In this document: positions 30,945 through 43,600 of the stretch, one piece after another
How the letters are laid out: each line of letters opens with the position of its first letter
How positions within the stretch are numbered: the first letter of the stretch is position 1
Assembly: GCA_003550325.1 (NCBI GenBank)
Contig: QKWP01000814.1
Span: forward strand, 25,859 to 89,858
From: Gigaspora rosea
Taxonomy: Eukaryota; Glomeromycota; Glomeromycetes; Diversisporales; Gigasporaceae
Length of the DNA: 64,000 bases
Direction of reading: 5' to 3'
Translations under genes and position numbers: made by a program
The notes under the pieces: model-generated
The model's input: only the letters and a program-made list of their open reading frames with translations
The model's database searches: none
What the model was told of the DNA's origin: nothing

Positions 30945-31690
30945 GTTAATCTTTTAATATTCAAATATTTATTTAAAAATTTTGAAAATATTTAATGAAT
31001 ATTCACTGAATATTCATTGAATATTAAATATATAGTACTAAAAGTCAAAAAAAAATCAATATTTATGCATAAAATATAAAGTAGCACAGCTTAAAAACAA
31101 ATAATTTTAACAAAAATCTTTTTAAGAAATTTGTTGTTTTAATTCAAAGCCACAATTTTGTTAAAGTAGATATTTATTTAATTTATAATTATAAAGTTAT
31201 AATATTTTAAAGTTTATATATATGTGCTTCAGATTAAAACTTGCATCAGATTGAATCTAACACACATTAGATGACTATCAATTGACTAGCATTAAATGAT
31301 CAGCAACAACTGGCCTAAACAACCTTCTAATTTTACTATACTTTTATCCTAACCCTAATCTAATTTAGACTGGTATCAATCTAATGCAAAGGATCGATCT
31401 AAGGTACAATATATAAATTCAAAAAATTTGGTATTTAATATCTGATATATAAAAAAATTAGATATATATATTTTTTTAACTAATTAAAATTTATTATTAC
31501 AAAAATTAGTCAATTATATTTGGTTATTAATATCAAAATTTGCTACTTTTAATATATATATATTCAATGAATATTCAATGAATACAGTATTTAGTGAAAT
31601 TTTTAAATATTCGAATTTTCATTTGGTAAAAATTTTATATATTCAAATATTCAAACATTTAGTGAATATTTGAATATAGCATTTATTGGA
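30945..31690. mobile_element. AT-rich inverted-repeat element of gaatattca words
   Basis: Both ends consist of repeated gaatattca/ttcaaatattca words in inverse arrangement (30940-31030 and 31560-31680). It interrupts the transposase remnant before its last segment. It is palindromic and low in complexity, with no ORF. Exact termini are not resolved. Confidence 0.5.
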
Positions 31691-31699
31691 TTAGACCTC

Positions 31700-31840
31700 T
31701 ACTTGAAAATTGTTAATGAGAGAATCAACAATAGTAGTGTAATACTGAAATCCTTATACAAGCTACAAAATTATATTTGTGGGAAAGAAAAATAAGAAAC
31801 AAGTTCAACACAAATTGGATCAGTATTTTAAAACTTAAAA
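31700..31840 (+). pseudogene. pogo-type transposase remnant, C-terminal tail
   Basis: One frame reads VILKSLYKLQNYICGKEK and a neighbouring frame ends KKQVQHKLDQYFK, resembling the short basic plus LDxYF/LDxFF tail of pogo/Tigger transposases. This places the original gene from about 27957 to 31840, with two later insertions. Assignment is by eye. Confidence 0.5.
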
Positions 31841-31972
31841 AATAGTTTTTTTTCTTTATTTAAAAAAAAAAGCTATACCAATTAATTTTTTAAATTTCAA
31901 TAAATATTAAATAAAATAAATAAAATTTTTTACTAATTAATAATAAATATAATATAAAAGAAGATTAAATAT

Positions 31973-33001
31973 GGCGGTGTGGCGACTTAGGGAAGTTGGT
32001 AAGTTGTCACCCTCCAAGTAGCAGGTCTAGGGTTCAAATCCCACTAGCGACGCTTTGGAAAAATAGACCTGTGTTACGGTAACCGTTTCCTGTCGATTGG
32101 TTGGGTATATTACCTGTAGTCCTTGGTTACCATCTCGAATGGAAGCTTTCGGGCGAAGTTGTGTCCGGTGATACAGACAAATCCAAGGAACTGGGGAAAT
32201 AGAAACCCATTTGGAAAGTCCTGAGTAAGAAGGTAGCAACGATCTTTAATGGTGCTACCAGAACCGGAATATCAGAAACCGGAGCTGGAGAACTGGACGA
32301 TATGACCTTTGGAGGAGAGGGTGCACCAACCTGGCCGCCAGAGTCGTACCGGAGAAAAAGGACCTATGTTCTGGAATTAGGTACCAGGGGAAGAAAAACC
32401 ATAGTAGCACCTAATGCTGGGTAGATCAACCCTTACAGGCCAACTAGTTTGGAAGTTTGAAGCACCCGGTGATGGACCGGTAGGAAAGTAATGGTGGGTA
32501 CTGGGGTCGGTGTGAACCTTACAAGGGCAGAAGTAGGTAATGGTAGCGGTTAGGTACCCCCTGGCTGCAAGTTGCTTGCCTCGGTGAGTGCATAAGTTAC
32601 CGAAGTGTAGGTAATACCTGTGTGGGACAGGGACTGCTCTACCAAGTTTACCCGCGAGGATAAATTAGTCCTAAGGGGATGTAGGTAGCATCCGGGACTG
32701 TCTTCGACTGACTAATGTATCGGAGGACTGTACCGGTAATCACAAGTAGGATTGACATGCGAAGCATTGGACCAGAGGGTTTAAATAGGCAATCCCCTAG
32801 TTGGGTTGTAGGTATGGCAACTAGTGTAGAACCTTCGGGCGGACTACTTAAATTAGACAACCAAAAGTTGTACGTGTAGCTAGTTGTACTCTCATTCAAT
32901 ATAACTCAATTGTGGGTGCGCCCAAAGAGGCGCTCTTGATCCACAGGCTTGATTAAATAAACTCTCACCAAAAGCGGGAACTTTAACACAAAAAAAAAAA
33001 A
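31973..33001 (+). mobile_element. Complete tRNA-headed SINE, ~1.03 kb
   Basis: A 17-bp duplication aaaagaagattaaatat flanks the copy (31956-31972 and 33002-33018). The head has an A-box-like segment (cttagggaagttggt) and a perfect B-box (ggttcaaatcc), then about 950 bp of body and an A-run. The body is GC-richer than the surroundings. The minus-strand frames at 32027-32239 and 32648-32899 are incidental. Four copies occur in this window. No protein is encoded, so it would depend on LINE enzymes for retroposition, possibly those of the LINE at 39400-46693. Confidence 0.9.
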
Positions 33002-33018
33002 AAAAGAAGATTAAATAT

Positions 33019-33480
33019 AGATTGTATATTTTAATTTCTTAAGCATTACAAAGAATTCTATTTGAACGAGATCTTATTTCACTAAAATTCAAATTTTGCT
33101 TGGCTAATAGTCACATGAGCAACCCGGCCAAATTGGGTACAATACATTTCAGCTTACCAGATATCAGAAATGGCAGGCTATCGGATATTAATTAAGGAAC
33201 AGGCCTGGTAGATTGGTTTTTAACCGATTGTAACAGGATATCGGTTTTGACAAGATCGGTTTTGAGAGGGTTGACAGTAATTGATTTATCTACTAAAATA
33301 AATTAAATAGTATTAAAATTATTTAATTCTGATTAAAGATATCAAAATTGCCAAATTACCAAATTACTCTTTTTTATCTTATTATGCAGAATTATTTAAA
33401 ATTGTCAATTTATTGCTTTTATTATCTATTAGTTCAAACAAAATATACTATTGTTTGTAGATTATTCTAGAGCCCAACTT
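33019..33480. other. Gene-free interval
   Basis: A moderately AT-rich stretch. The words ggatatcgg, cggttttgac and gatcggtttt around 33190-33265 are mildly repetitive. No gene is recognised. Confidence 0.45.
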
Positions 33481-33489
33481 CCAAATTTG

Positions 33490-33767
33490 GGGTCGTCTAA
33501 AAAGCGGAGCAGAATCACGTGCCACGTGACCAATCAAATTATAGAAGCTTGATGATCTTCGGCGAAACAGAAAGCGAAAAACCCTGAAAAATACAAAAAA
33601 ACGGTAGTCTAAACCTACCTTGGTTGATTAATTAAAATGTCGGGAAGACAATTTTGCTTATATATAACCACCTAAAGCCTACCTAACTTTAATCTATGAT
33701 GACCTTAACCCTAAAGTTAATTCGCTAAAATATATATTATAAGAAACTGCTCCGCTTTAGACGTCCC
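33490..33767. mobile_element. 278-bp MITE with 9-bp duplication, family F-related
   Basis: The ends are inverted: gggtcgtctaaaaagcggag and, inverted, gggacgtctaaagcggag. The 9-bp ccaaatttg is duplicated (33481-33489 and 33768-33776). The body shares aaaatgtcgggaag and caattttgctta-type words with the family-F elements at 38984 and 58446, though the ends differ. No ORF is present. Confidence 0.8.
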
Positions 33768-33776
33768 CCAAATTTG

Positions 33777-34558
33777 GTATAATTCCGGACTGTAATTTAT
33801 TAGTTTAGGGTTAGGGTAATAGGATCTTAAATTTTGTAAAGAATTTTTTTTTTAAACAAAATTTCTGATCACGATTTCACGTTACATCTAATCCTGCATT
33901 CTAATTGGTTGATTAGATAAAAAAAAAAATAAAAATACTGGATTAAAATAAAAACCCCAAGCCGGGTTCATTTAACCCAATTCAGGTTAGAAATCTTACT
34001 CCCGGGAACAAAAAATTGGCTGGACGATGACTCAAAATTTGCATAATTTACATTTTGTCACATTATAATCCTGGACACCCAATATGACCTGGTCATGTGC
34101 CAACACTGATAACGAGAGTAACTTGATATATATATTATTAAAGTTAATTGTATAGAGAAATGTTCGATTATTGCACACTAATTCTACTATGATTACAATA
34201 AATATATCTTCTACCTTTAGCATAACTATATACTAAACTATATTTCTATTTTTGATCTACAGTATATATATGCTTAAATTTCTGCAAAAGCTTTACAGCT
34301 TTAACAATTCTGCCAAGATTAACAAAATTTAATATCAAATAAATAAAAAGCTTTACAGCTTTTAACAATAGTTGAGACGCAAATTTTTTTGTTTCGCAAT
34401 TTACAGAAATAGTTCTGCCCTTTGTTTTTATTAGAGCTTCGAGCAGCTTTCTCCCGAGGTTTCGTCTTTTGATTTGTCTTTCACCGGGGTTTCGCCTTTC
34501 GCGCCGGGAGTTTCGTCTTTCACCAGCTTTTAGATTTCGTCTTTCGCCATTTACGAGA
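33777..34558 (+). promoter_or_regulatory. Upstream region of the AMPK gamma gene
   Basis: AT-rich. A partial family-D end lies at about 34036-34080. A direct repeat aagctttacagctttaacaa lies at 34288 and 34349 (the second has one extra t). Between 34430 and 34555 a CT-rich block iterates tttcgtctttc(a/g)cc, probably within the 5' untranslated leader. The frame starting at 34469 runs through this block into the gene. I prefer the ATG at 34559 because upstream residues are repeat-derived. No TATA box was assigned. Confidence 0.4.
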
Positions 34559-35993
34559 ATGGTTTCACCTAATAACTATATATGTGACTTTTTGAAACAA
34601 CATTCTTCTTATGATGTATTGCCAGTAAGCTACAGGGTAATAGTTTTAGATACCAGCTTACTTGTAAAGAAAGCCTTGGCTGCATTAATACAAAATGGTA
34701 AGTAGTTAAAATATATGAAACGCACGAACAAATTCTTTGTGATGCCAACACCACAAAGCCTTGGTTCTGATCACTTTTCTTTGTGGGCCAGCACTGGATA
34801 TAACAGTCTCAATGCCATCAATGATTTTTTCGTACAGGAGTTGTATCAGCACCGCTTTGGGATTCAAACAATCAAAAGTTTGCTGGAATGTTGACAGTAT
34901 CCGATTTCATTAATCTAATCCATTATTATTACAAACATTCATCTTATACCGTTGCGTTAGAAGAAATAGAACAATTTCAAATACAACAGCTGAGAGGTAA
35001 TCTCGATATTATAATATCTTTATAAATAGTTAATAACTTTTTTTAAGTTATCTAGATGTGGAAAGTCGCTTGGGTTCACCACCACCACAATTATTGTCAA
35101 TACATCCGTTAAAATCATTATATGAAGCTTGTAAATTATTGGTGGAGGCTCGTGCACATCGATTACCATTGGTCGATGTTGATTCAGAAACTGGTCAAGA
35201 AATGATCGTATCCGTATTAACACAATATAGGATACTTAAATTTATAGCAATGAACGTAAGGTATTTCATGATCTTATTTTTATATGAATACATACGAACT
35301 ACATGCCCCGCATATATATGATTTATATAGTGCAAAGAAACGAAAGATTTTCGACAGCCACTCTCAGAAATAAATGTTGGAGTATATAATGACATTGCTA
35401 CTGCAAGAATGTCTACTCCTGTCATTGAAGTTGTAAATATTTTTGCGGAGAGACGAATCTCTTCAGTGCCCATAATCGATGAAAATGGTGTGATATATCA
35501 CATGACCCCATTTTATTATTTTTCTCTTGGAAAATGTGAATTGACACTGTTTCAACTTGTTAGGTGTTGTGTTGAATGTATATGAAACAGTTGATGTGAT
35601 GGCAAGTATAAATTTCTTGATTGACTTAGAAACTTATTTATACTCTACTAAGAATCTATTGTTTTTTATTTTTCTAATAGACATTAGTCCGTGCTGGAGC
35701 GTATCGTGGAATGGATATTCCTATTGGAGAAGCGATATCATGGAGACCAGAGGTATTGATCTTTATTATTTATTGTTCATTAATTTACCTACTTTTTCTG
35801 TATTTCACCACAATTTCTTTTTCATCTGAAGGATTTTCCCGGTGTTCATACTTGTACTCTTAACGATTGTCTTTACTCAATATTCGATTTAATAAAGAAA
35901 GCTCCGGTATATCGCTTAATTGTTGTTGATTCGGAAAACAAATTGAAAGGAATCGTTTCTTTATCCGATATTATGCGTTATTTAGTCACTTGA
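34559..35993 (+). CDS. SNF4: AMP-activated protein kinase gamma subunit (SNF4 type)
   Basis: Regulatory subunit of the SNF1/AMPK kinase, which binds adenine nucleotides through CBS repeats and reports energy status. Seven coding exons: 34559-34697, 34838-34996, 35056-35255, 35331-35487, 35564-35601, 35681-35752 and 35832-35993. They join in frame to 308 codons plus TGA. The product has four CBS repeats (about residues 10-80, 95-165, 175-235, 245-308). Family-typical stretches are DFLKQHSSYDVLPVSYR at the start, WDSNNQKFAGMLTVSDFI in CBS1, RAHRLPLVDVD in CBS2, RRISSVPIIDENG in CBS3 and YRLIVVDSENKLKGIVSLSD in CBS4. Five introns are GT-AG; the fifth is GC-AG (donor at 35602). Length is typical of fungal SNF4. 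It looks intact. Confidence 0.95.
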
Positions 35994-36532
35994 TAATTTA
36001 TTTAATCAATCGCGAATATTATTGGTTTCTCTTGTCAAATGACGTTTTTTTTTTTTTTACTTTGAAAAGGTGTTTAATATAAAGTTAACCTACTCTACGC
36101 GTGTAGATTCGAAAAACTAATTGTATAGTTTTTTTTTTTTCTTATACGTATTTTATTGTAATGTTGATATTATTAACAAGATTTAGATACATAATAATAT
36201 AGTGGTTTATTTAAATAATACCACTAAAAATATAAGTTTAGTTAATGAAATTTTTATGAATTGTGATGCAAATTCTATTGCAAATTAATTAGCATGGATA
36301 GGATATTTGTATTGAAACTACATCTACAGTATAATTTATATTAAATCTGATTTATAATTTTATTATTATAAGGACTGAATCGCGCAGTAAAAAAAAAGTG
36401 CTGCGAAAAAATTGGGTTTCATTATTACCACCGTTTGTCACATGATTATGTTTCATTAAAACTCTAAAAGCTGGGATTGTACGTACTGTACATTTTTCTA
36501 ATATTCTATTAATCCTTTATAGCAAATAAAAC
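35994..36532 (+). promoter_or_regulatory. Intergenic region between the gamma subunit and DCN1-like genes
   Basis: 540 bp between two tandem genes, holding the 3' untranslated end and terminator of the first and the promoter of the second. There are T-runs at 36044 and 36128, and a slightly GC-richer block at 36370-36440 (ctgaatcgcgcag, gtgctgcg) in the last 170 bases, likely nearer the promoter. No specific element was assigned. Confidence 0.35.
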
Positions 36533-38171
36533 ATGGTGAGCTTTTTTTATGTAAGCGAGAAAAGTCTTTATAGTAGTTGTTCTAATATTGTTGACTTTCT
36601 ATCTTGTAGAATACGTTAAAAACAGCGCAAAAAGAAAAGGTTAGGCAATTTATGACCTTTACGAATGCCAGGTAAAAGAAGTTCACTAGAGAGGCATTGG
36701 AAAAACTGTATCTTATAGATCTTTTGCTTTGTCTTAATTTGTTACATAAATAACATCAGCGAAAGGGTCTCCATTCGGAAACTTAGAGAATTCAACTGGA
36801 ACGTAGAGGTTGCAGTAGATGCTTTCTTCAACGATCAACCTAGCTCCTGGAGATCTTTTGGCAGTTCGCAAAATTCTGGAAGCCCAGATGTTTACAAACT
36901 CAATCAAATATTCTCAAAATATAAAGGTACTCTACTCTGGGTTCACAAAAAAAAACAAAAGCCCAAGCTTGATTCGTTCCCTCGAATGATCGTGGTTAAC
37001 GTTCACGGGATCAGACTTCTCATTATTTCGTGATGCTTTTATAATTAACCATAAAATTAGGCATTTGACTCAATATTATTTACCCATTTGCCACCTAAAC
37101 TTCAAATAGATAAAGATGAAGATGCCATTTTAGTAGATGGAATGTTAGAATATTGCAGCGATTTACACGTTCAACCCGAAGATGTTGTAATGCTTGTTAT
37201 TGCATGGAATCTTGAGGCAGATAAAATGTGTGAATTTAAACGCCAAGGATTTATCAACGGATGGACAAAATTAAGGTGTGGTGATTCATATCTTTACATC
37301 TGTCAGGAACCTTTCTTTTAATTATTTTAATTATTAAAGTATTTAATAAAATATTTAATAAAATAGTGCATATTATATTATTAATTTCAACGTTTGACCT
37401 CTTTTAGATGCGATTCAATTGAGAAAATGCGCGCTGCGATACCTCGGCTTCGAGCATCATTGAATGATGAAGCCACATTTAAAGAGATTTACCAATTTAC
37501 ATTTAAATTTGGTTTAAGCGAAAACCAAAAATCATTGAGTATGTCTATAATCGAATTTTTATTCTTTGTTGAAATAGAATTAACGTTTTCAATTATTAAT
37601 TTGAAATTTTGAACTTAGGTCTTGACGTCGCGATAGAATTCTGGCGGATGTTATTGAATGATCGTTGGCCACATCTTGAAATATGGATAGAGTTTGTCAA
37701 GGTAAAAATAATTTCACGAAAGGAGGAAAAAAAAACCTTTATTACAGAAATTAATAATCCTTTATTACTTGTAATTTAGGAGAAGCATGGCAAATCGATC
37801 TCTAAGGATACATGGAATCTGGTATATCATAATTTTCGGTTTAAATTTCGTCCAAATTTAGTTCTATAAAAAATTAAAATTATTTTCATAATTAGCTGCT
37901 GGATTTTGTCAAACAAATCAGCGTCGATCTTTCAAATTACGACGCAGAAGGTAAGAAACCTAAATTAAATAAATGATATATTTTGATATACTTTATGATG
38001 TATTAATTGACTTAAATTTATTTAGGTGCTTGGCCTGTTCTTATTGATGAGGTATATTTATCAAAATGAATTTAACGTAATTTTGTTATGCATTTCCTCA
38101 TACCTTCTCTCTAAATGTATTAATAGTTTGTGGAGTACTGCAGAGAAAAATTGCAATTACCGGCACCTTAA
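36533..38171 (+). CDS. DCN1: DCN1-like protein (defective in cullin neddylation), DCUN1 domain
   Basis: Scaffold-type E3 that helps Ubc12 transfer NEDD8 to cullins. Ten coding exons: 36533-36535, 36610-36671, 36760-36926, 37110-37275, 37408-37538, 37619-37701, 37780-37821, 37896-37950, 38026-38051 and 38127-38171. They total 259 codons plus TAA, close to yeast Dcn1. A UBA-like N-terminus (residues about 5-50; QKEKVRQFMTFTNA, then FNWNVEVAVDAFFND) is followed by the DCUN1/PONY domain (about 70-255; IFSKYKD, LVDGMLEYCSDL, DVVMLVIAWNL, WPHLEIWIEFVK, DTWNLLLDFVKQI, WPVLIDEFVEYCREKL). All introns are GT-AG and short. The first coding exon is only the ATG. For exon 4 I chose the acceptor at 37109 because it restores the usual spacing after YKD. 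Confidence 0.94.
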
Positions 38172-38983
38172 GTTCAATTTTTACATAATTGTAAAACAGT
38201 GCCAATAATAATTAATGAATTATGTATGCATATATCATATGGTAAATTGAATTTTTATTGTAAAAAAGCTTAAACCTAGAACAACCGGGGAGTCATAGCA
38301 CTGTAGCTGTTTTTTTTTTTTTTTTTTGTTAAAACTATTATTCAGGTTCACGAAACTCTATCACCCTACTTTATTGGATTTTGGGAGTATTTTTTGTTTA
38401 GAAAATTTGTGTTTTCATAAAAGTTGCAAGATCTGGATGTCATGAAATTTAAATAAAACAATTTATTATGTGTTTGCGGGTCACTTGAAGCAACTACTAT
38501 AGTAAGCATTAGCGTAGTTTTGGCTATAAATCTTTCGGACTTTTAAATAAAAAGCAACTTATTCTTTACTATCGCTAAAGCATTTCTAATGGAAATATCA
38601 TAATTCAGTAATTATGTTATTTCTAACAATCCTAGGTTTTATTTTCAGTTCGATCAATTTCCACCAGCATTATATGCGATTATACTTAAGTGGAAGATCG
38701 CGTATAAAATGATCGACATTTTATAATAAATCACGGCGGAATTTAATAGTAAATTTCTATAGTGTGCGAATGGGGCTTACTTACATATAAAAGTATTTTT
38801 TTTATTAAGTAACTCTTTCTTATTGCTTAATTGAAAGTTGTAGAGCAAATTCTTGTGATTCTAATGGTAGTAAAATCATCAAAAATCGGTTTGATAGATC
38901 ATAAGATACGAGTATTTTTCAATTGTTTACTATAGAGTTTTTTCTTATGAATTGAAGCACATGACGTTTCACTTACTATATAA
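38172..38983. other. Gene-free interval downstream of DCN1-like gene
   Basis: It probably starts with the 3' untranslated region of the DCN1-like gene. A T-run lies at 38311-38329. The rest is AT-rich without recognisable repeats or genes. Confidence 0.45.
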
Positions 38984-39231
38984 GGGGATCCGTTAAAGCC
39001 AGGTGCCATCACGTGACTGACAGCCAATTGTAAATTTTGATCGTCACGGATCAGTAAAAAAGTGAAAAACACCAAAAATACAGAAACGAGTGTCTAAACC
39101 TGTCTTGGAGCATTAATAAAAAATGTCGGGAAAGCAATTTTACCTATAAACCATCCTAACCCAAACTCCTAACTAACCCTTACCCTAATTTTAATTAAAT
39201 AATAAAAAAAGCACCTGGCTTTAACGGTCCC
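38984..39231. mobile_element. 248-bp MITE, family F
   Basis: Inverted ends: ggggatccgttaaagccagg and, inverted, ggggaccgttaaagccagg. The flanking ctatataa (38976-38983 and 39232-39239) is duplicated. A near relative in opposite orientation lies at 58446-58718. No ORF is present. Confidence 0.8.
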
Positions 39232-39399
39232 CTATATAAGGTAATAGTCACATGCCCGCCGATTTTACTATGAAATTTGTTCCCTTTAACTGCGGACTAC
39301 TAATTAACAATTATAACACCTCTACTAGATTCTTTTATGAATGTCCTTAATTTTTATATTTAAATATTGGATTTAATAGAGTAATTAAAAAGCAATATT

Positions 39400-40535
39400 G
39401 GCTTCACTATTATATAAGTGAAGATAGCATTAATCAGCCCCTCTTTAAAATTCAAAATGATACCAAATTTAATATCAACATTACTCTCAATATTCCCAAA
39501 AAACAATTTTTACAATCTTTTAAAATCCCATCACTTAAACCATATTTAACAGATCTTAATACATGGTTTAAAAAATTTTTTGAAACCTATAAATGACAAT
39601 TTACAAAAATCGATCAAAAGAAAATATACAACTATATTAAACACCAAATTGCACTCAAACTTAATGATACATGCAAAGCACTTCTTCCACAAGAATTTAG
39701 AATTACTGCTATTAACTCTTTACGTGAACGAATTCAACTATGTTTTCAAGCAGCACTTTATCATATCCATACTTGTAATTCAGAAAATTGCTCTACATTG
39801 CCTTCAGATGTTGAGCATAATGTTCAAAACTTATATACATCTTTCTTTACAGAATCCTTTAAACATTTTCCAGCTCCTCAAAATCTACCCTCTAAACCCA
39901 AATACAATCACCCCACTCTTGACTTTTCAATTTTTGATAAAGAAGCGCAACATGCTGCTACATTTCAAAAACGAACACCAATTTCTCTATTTCGACAACT
40001 AGCTACCAAAACTGAACAACAATTTCTTGAACTCAATAATCTCAACAAAGAAGAAACTAATCAAGCACGACTTAGTTTCTATTTTTACAATTTCTTTAAT
40101 GCATACAATAAGGCTATAGCTATTAATGACCAAATTGATAACCTTAGTCCCCATAGTGCAATTAAAAAAATTACTGCTAAGCCAATTGATACTGACTTTT
40201 TAGCCAGAGTAATAACCTACTTTCATATTCTCAAGGAAGATAAGCCATCTATTGTATATATTCAAGATGCATATAACAAAAAATTTTATCCAAAAGCTCA
40301 AAAAATCCTATTTGCCAAATTTAATGTCCAATTCAAAAAACCAAGTATCAAATCTATCTTTTATAATCCTACTTCAAGTACCAAAATTAATTCCAAAAAC
40401 AAATCCCCAGAACAACCAAATACTGAAACAACTAATGATTCTACTAACTCACAAACCAATCCCCCACCAACCCAACAATCTTCAAACCCACCTGGTGAAC
40501 TAGATGATAATGTTATTATGTCAGATACAAAATAA
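39400..40535 (+). pseudogene. LINE ORF1 (partial, one in-frame TGA)
   Basis: The frame is open from the first LINE base to the TAA at 40533-40535, with one TGA at 39594-39596 in a TYK-stop-QFTK context, probably from TGG. The product is Lys/Phe/Asn-rich and ends in a Ser/Thr/Pro/Gln-rich tail. I do not recognise a zinc knuckle in it. ORF1 proteins of this LINE group normally bind element RNA, but the domain here is unassigned. Confidence 0.7.
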
Positions 40536-40634
40536 TATAAAAAATGACTCAAACTCAAACTCTAATATACAACAAGAATCCCATATTACAACATCTTCAT
40601 ATAATCCTTTTCAATAAGTATTTCTGTAGACCAC

Positions 40635-43600
40635 ATGAATGCAGCCACTGCTTCTAAGATAATGATGTCCTCCACTTTTAGTGGGCCATTTTCAGAAGAG
40701 AATGATGTAAGTGGACAGGTGGTTAAGTCCATTTACGTGGAAGAACTAATTAATGACAGTCAGACTCAACGTACAGAGTAGACTTTAGCTTCTTGCACAA
40801 CTGTGAGAACTGAGTATATGGCGAGTGCTTCTGCAGAAAACAATTACAGTACTTCAGATACCATATCTTCATCTCCCTCTAAAGTACAACTCTCTTTTAA
40901 TACTTCTCTATCACTAACTACTTCCATTTCTAACAACTACCCAATATCAGAAATTTATGATGAATTCTTACTTGAAAAAGACTTCAGTGATGAAGAAATT
41001 AAACTACCTAGAAATTCTATAAGTAAAAGAAACTTCTTCAATCCCAATCCTAACTCTTTTGAAATATACAATCCAAAAGCATGCTATAACAAATTTCTTT
41101 ACTACCATAGACTACGAACACTCCATTCTCCACAAACTGTGGGTTCTTTCTTGCATTATAAACAAGAAAATTACCCTATATTTTATTCAAAACAATATAT
41201 AAAAATTTCTATTAAACCACATTCCCGATTCGACCATATTTTTACAGAAGCACATATATACCTTCCATATACCAGATCACACTATATTTCCACCCTTTGA
41301 AGATTTACTACATTACTCTGATGTTGAACTTAAATCACCCAATAACAAATTTCACCAACCAAATATCTCACCTACAGCTCTTGACCTAATTATTGCTACT
41401 CACAATGTTCAAGGTTATAATACTCCTCTTAAAAGGCAACTTTGGGAAGAATTCTGTCTGTCTAATAATATTCAAATTTGCAGTATTACTGAAACAAAAC
41501 TTTCTAACTCCAAACCAAAAAAGTTCTTTAACAATAAACATTTTTCATACTTTTGGTCCTGTCTTAACAACTCAGCAAAGGGCACTGGTATTATGATTAA
41601 TAATCTTTTAAAACCTCATATGCACAATATACTTACACATCCTGAAGGTGCAATTGCAATTGATCTATTTTTCAAACATGATTTTAAATTTCGAATTATA
41701 TTCATTTATCTTTCTTTCACTAACCAAAATATACGTAACCAATCACAAGAAGCTATCATCTTATGGATACAGCAAGCACCCTCTTAAACTTACACCCTAT
41801 AATCCTAGGCGATTTTAATACTTCTCCTCTTCTTACTAATACCCCTACTGCTAAAACCAAGCTTCTTTCCTATCTCCATAGCAACTGTATATTTGATTTG
41901 GCTGATCATACTAATAATACCCAACATACCTGGCAACGCAATAATCAAAGTAGCCGTATCAACTATATATGGGCACATGATTTTATAATTCCATACCTTA
42001 TAGACTTTTCTCTTCTTTAACCACTAGCTACTACCCATAGTGATCATTTAATCCTCATTTCCAAATGGAGTTTTCCATTTGCACTATCTTCAAAACTTCG
42101 TCACAAAACACATTGTAAGCGTAGAGTCTTTCAATATAAATTAATGGACCAAGAGAAATGGGAAGAGTTTTCATCCCAATGTCAAAACAATATTAGTTAT
42201 CACAATACTCCTTTACACTCTAATTCAACAGAATTTTTAGAATGTACCTGGCACAAAATTCAAACAAGCATTATTACAGCTGCTCTTAAAACTATTCCTA
42301 ACAAAAAATTTACAGTTTGAAATTTTCATCATACCTTTACACCTAAAGCCTCTGAACTGCACAAAGATCTCAAAACTATTAGAAATATTATGCAACAGAC
42401 CAAATATGCAATAACACATAACCAAACTATTCCTTCTACAATATCTACTCATATTCAGAACATGAACTCCAAACACATATTCTCTATTTCTCCCATACCT
42501 GCTAACCAAATTGATCTATCTACCTGGCTAACCCAAACCAAAACATACTGGAAAACCCTATACAATGCCAGAAATTTTGAAAATGCTCATCATCTTAAGC
42601 AGCATATTCAAACAGCTATTAATACTAGATGTGAAAGATTGCTTACTCATCCAACCAAAATGATTAACAGTATTCTTAATTGCCACACTGACCTAGTTCA
42701 TTTTGATAATATAAAAACTCAAACAGACATCCTTACTGATCCTCTTGAAGTCAAAAATCATATTCGATCACACTTCTCTCAATGGACTGCAAATAATGCT
42801 TATAACTGACAAATTTTTTCTACTCATTGGCAAACAGAATATAACCCCAAACACAATATTATACCAGAATGGTACAATCCAGTCCTGGAACCTATATATA
42901 CTGATGAAGTTATTAGTACTATCAACAACTTTTCTAATAACAAAGCATGTGGCCCTTCAGGAATTAGCTATGAAATGCTAAAACATGTTGGTTTACAAAC
43001 CATATCTGCTATCACAGCACTACTAAACCGATGTCTAATATCAGGCTCAATTCCCAAACAATGGAAAGATGGTCGCATTTTTTCTATTTCCAAAAAACCA
43101 ACTTTTGATGGACACCCACATAATACTAGACCAATTAGCCTAATTGAACATATCAAAAAACTATACACAAAAATTCTTACTAATCGTTTAAACTCTATAT
43201 TTTCCTCTTACAATATTCTTAATCCACACAACTATATTGCACTCCCTGGCAATAGCACTAATATTCCTATCCACATACTCAACAACTTTATTGAAGATGC
43301 AAATTGCAACCAAAAGGAAATCTGGCTTTTATCTCAGGACATGAGTAAAGCATATGATACTGTTAATATAGACCTATTTGCTCTATCCCTCCAAAGACTT
43401 AATATGCCATTGCAACTTACTACAATCCTTACCAACCTCCTAATATCAAGAACTAATAGAGTAATAACCAATCTTGGACTTACACTTCCTTATGAAGTTC
43501 AAGATGGAATTGATCAAGGTGAAACTATTACACCTCTATTTTGGCGTATTTACTATGACCCTCTTATCACCAAAATCTCACATACTTATACTGGTTATCA

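Noticed and set aside
32648-32899. 83-codon minus-strand frame
   Set aside because: Within the SINE body; no conserved motif and no counterpart in the other copies.
42237-42509. 90-codon minus-strand frame
   Set aside because: Antisense shadow of LINE ORF2.
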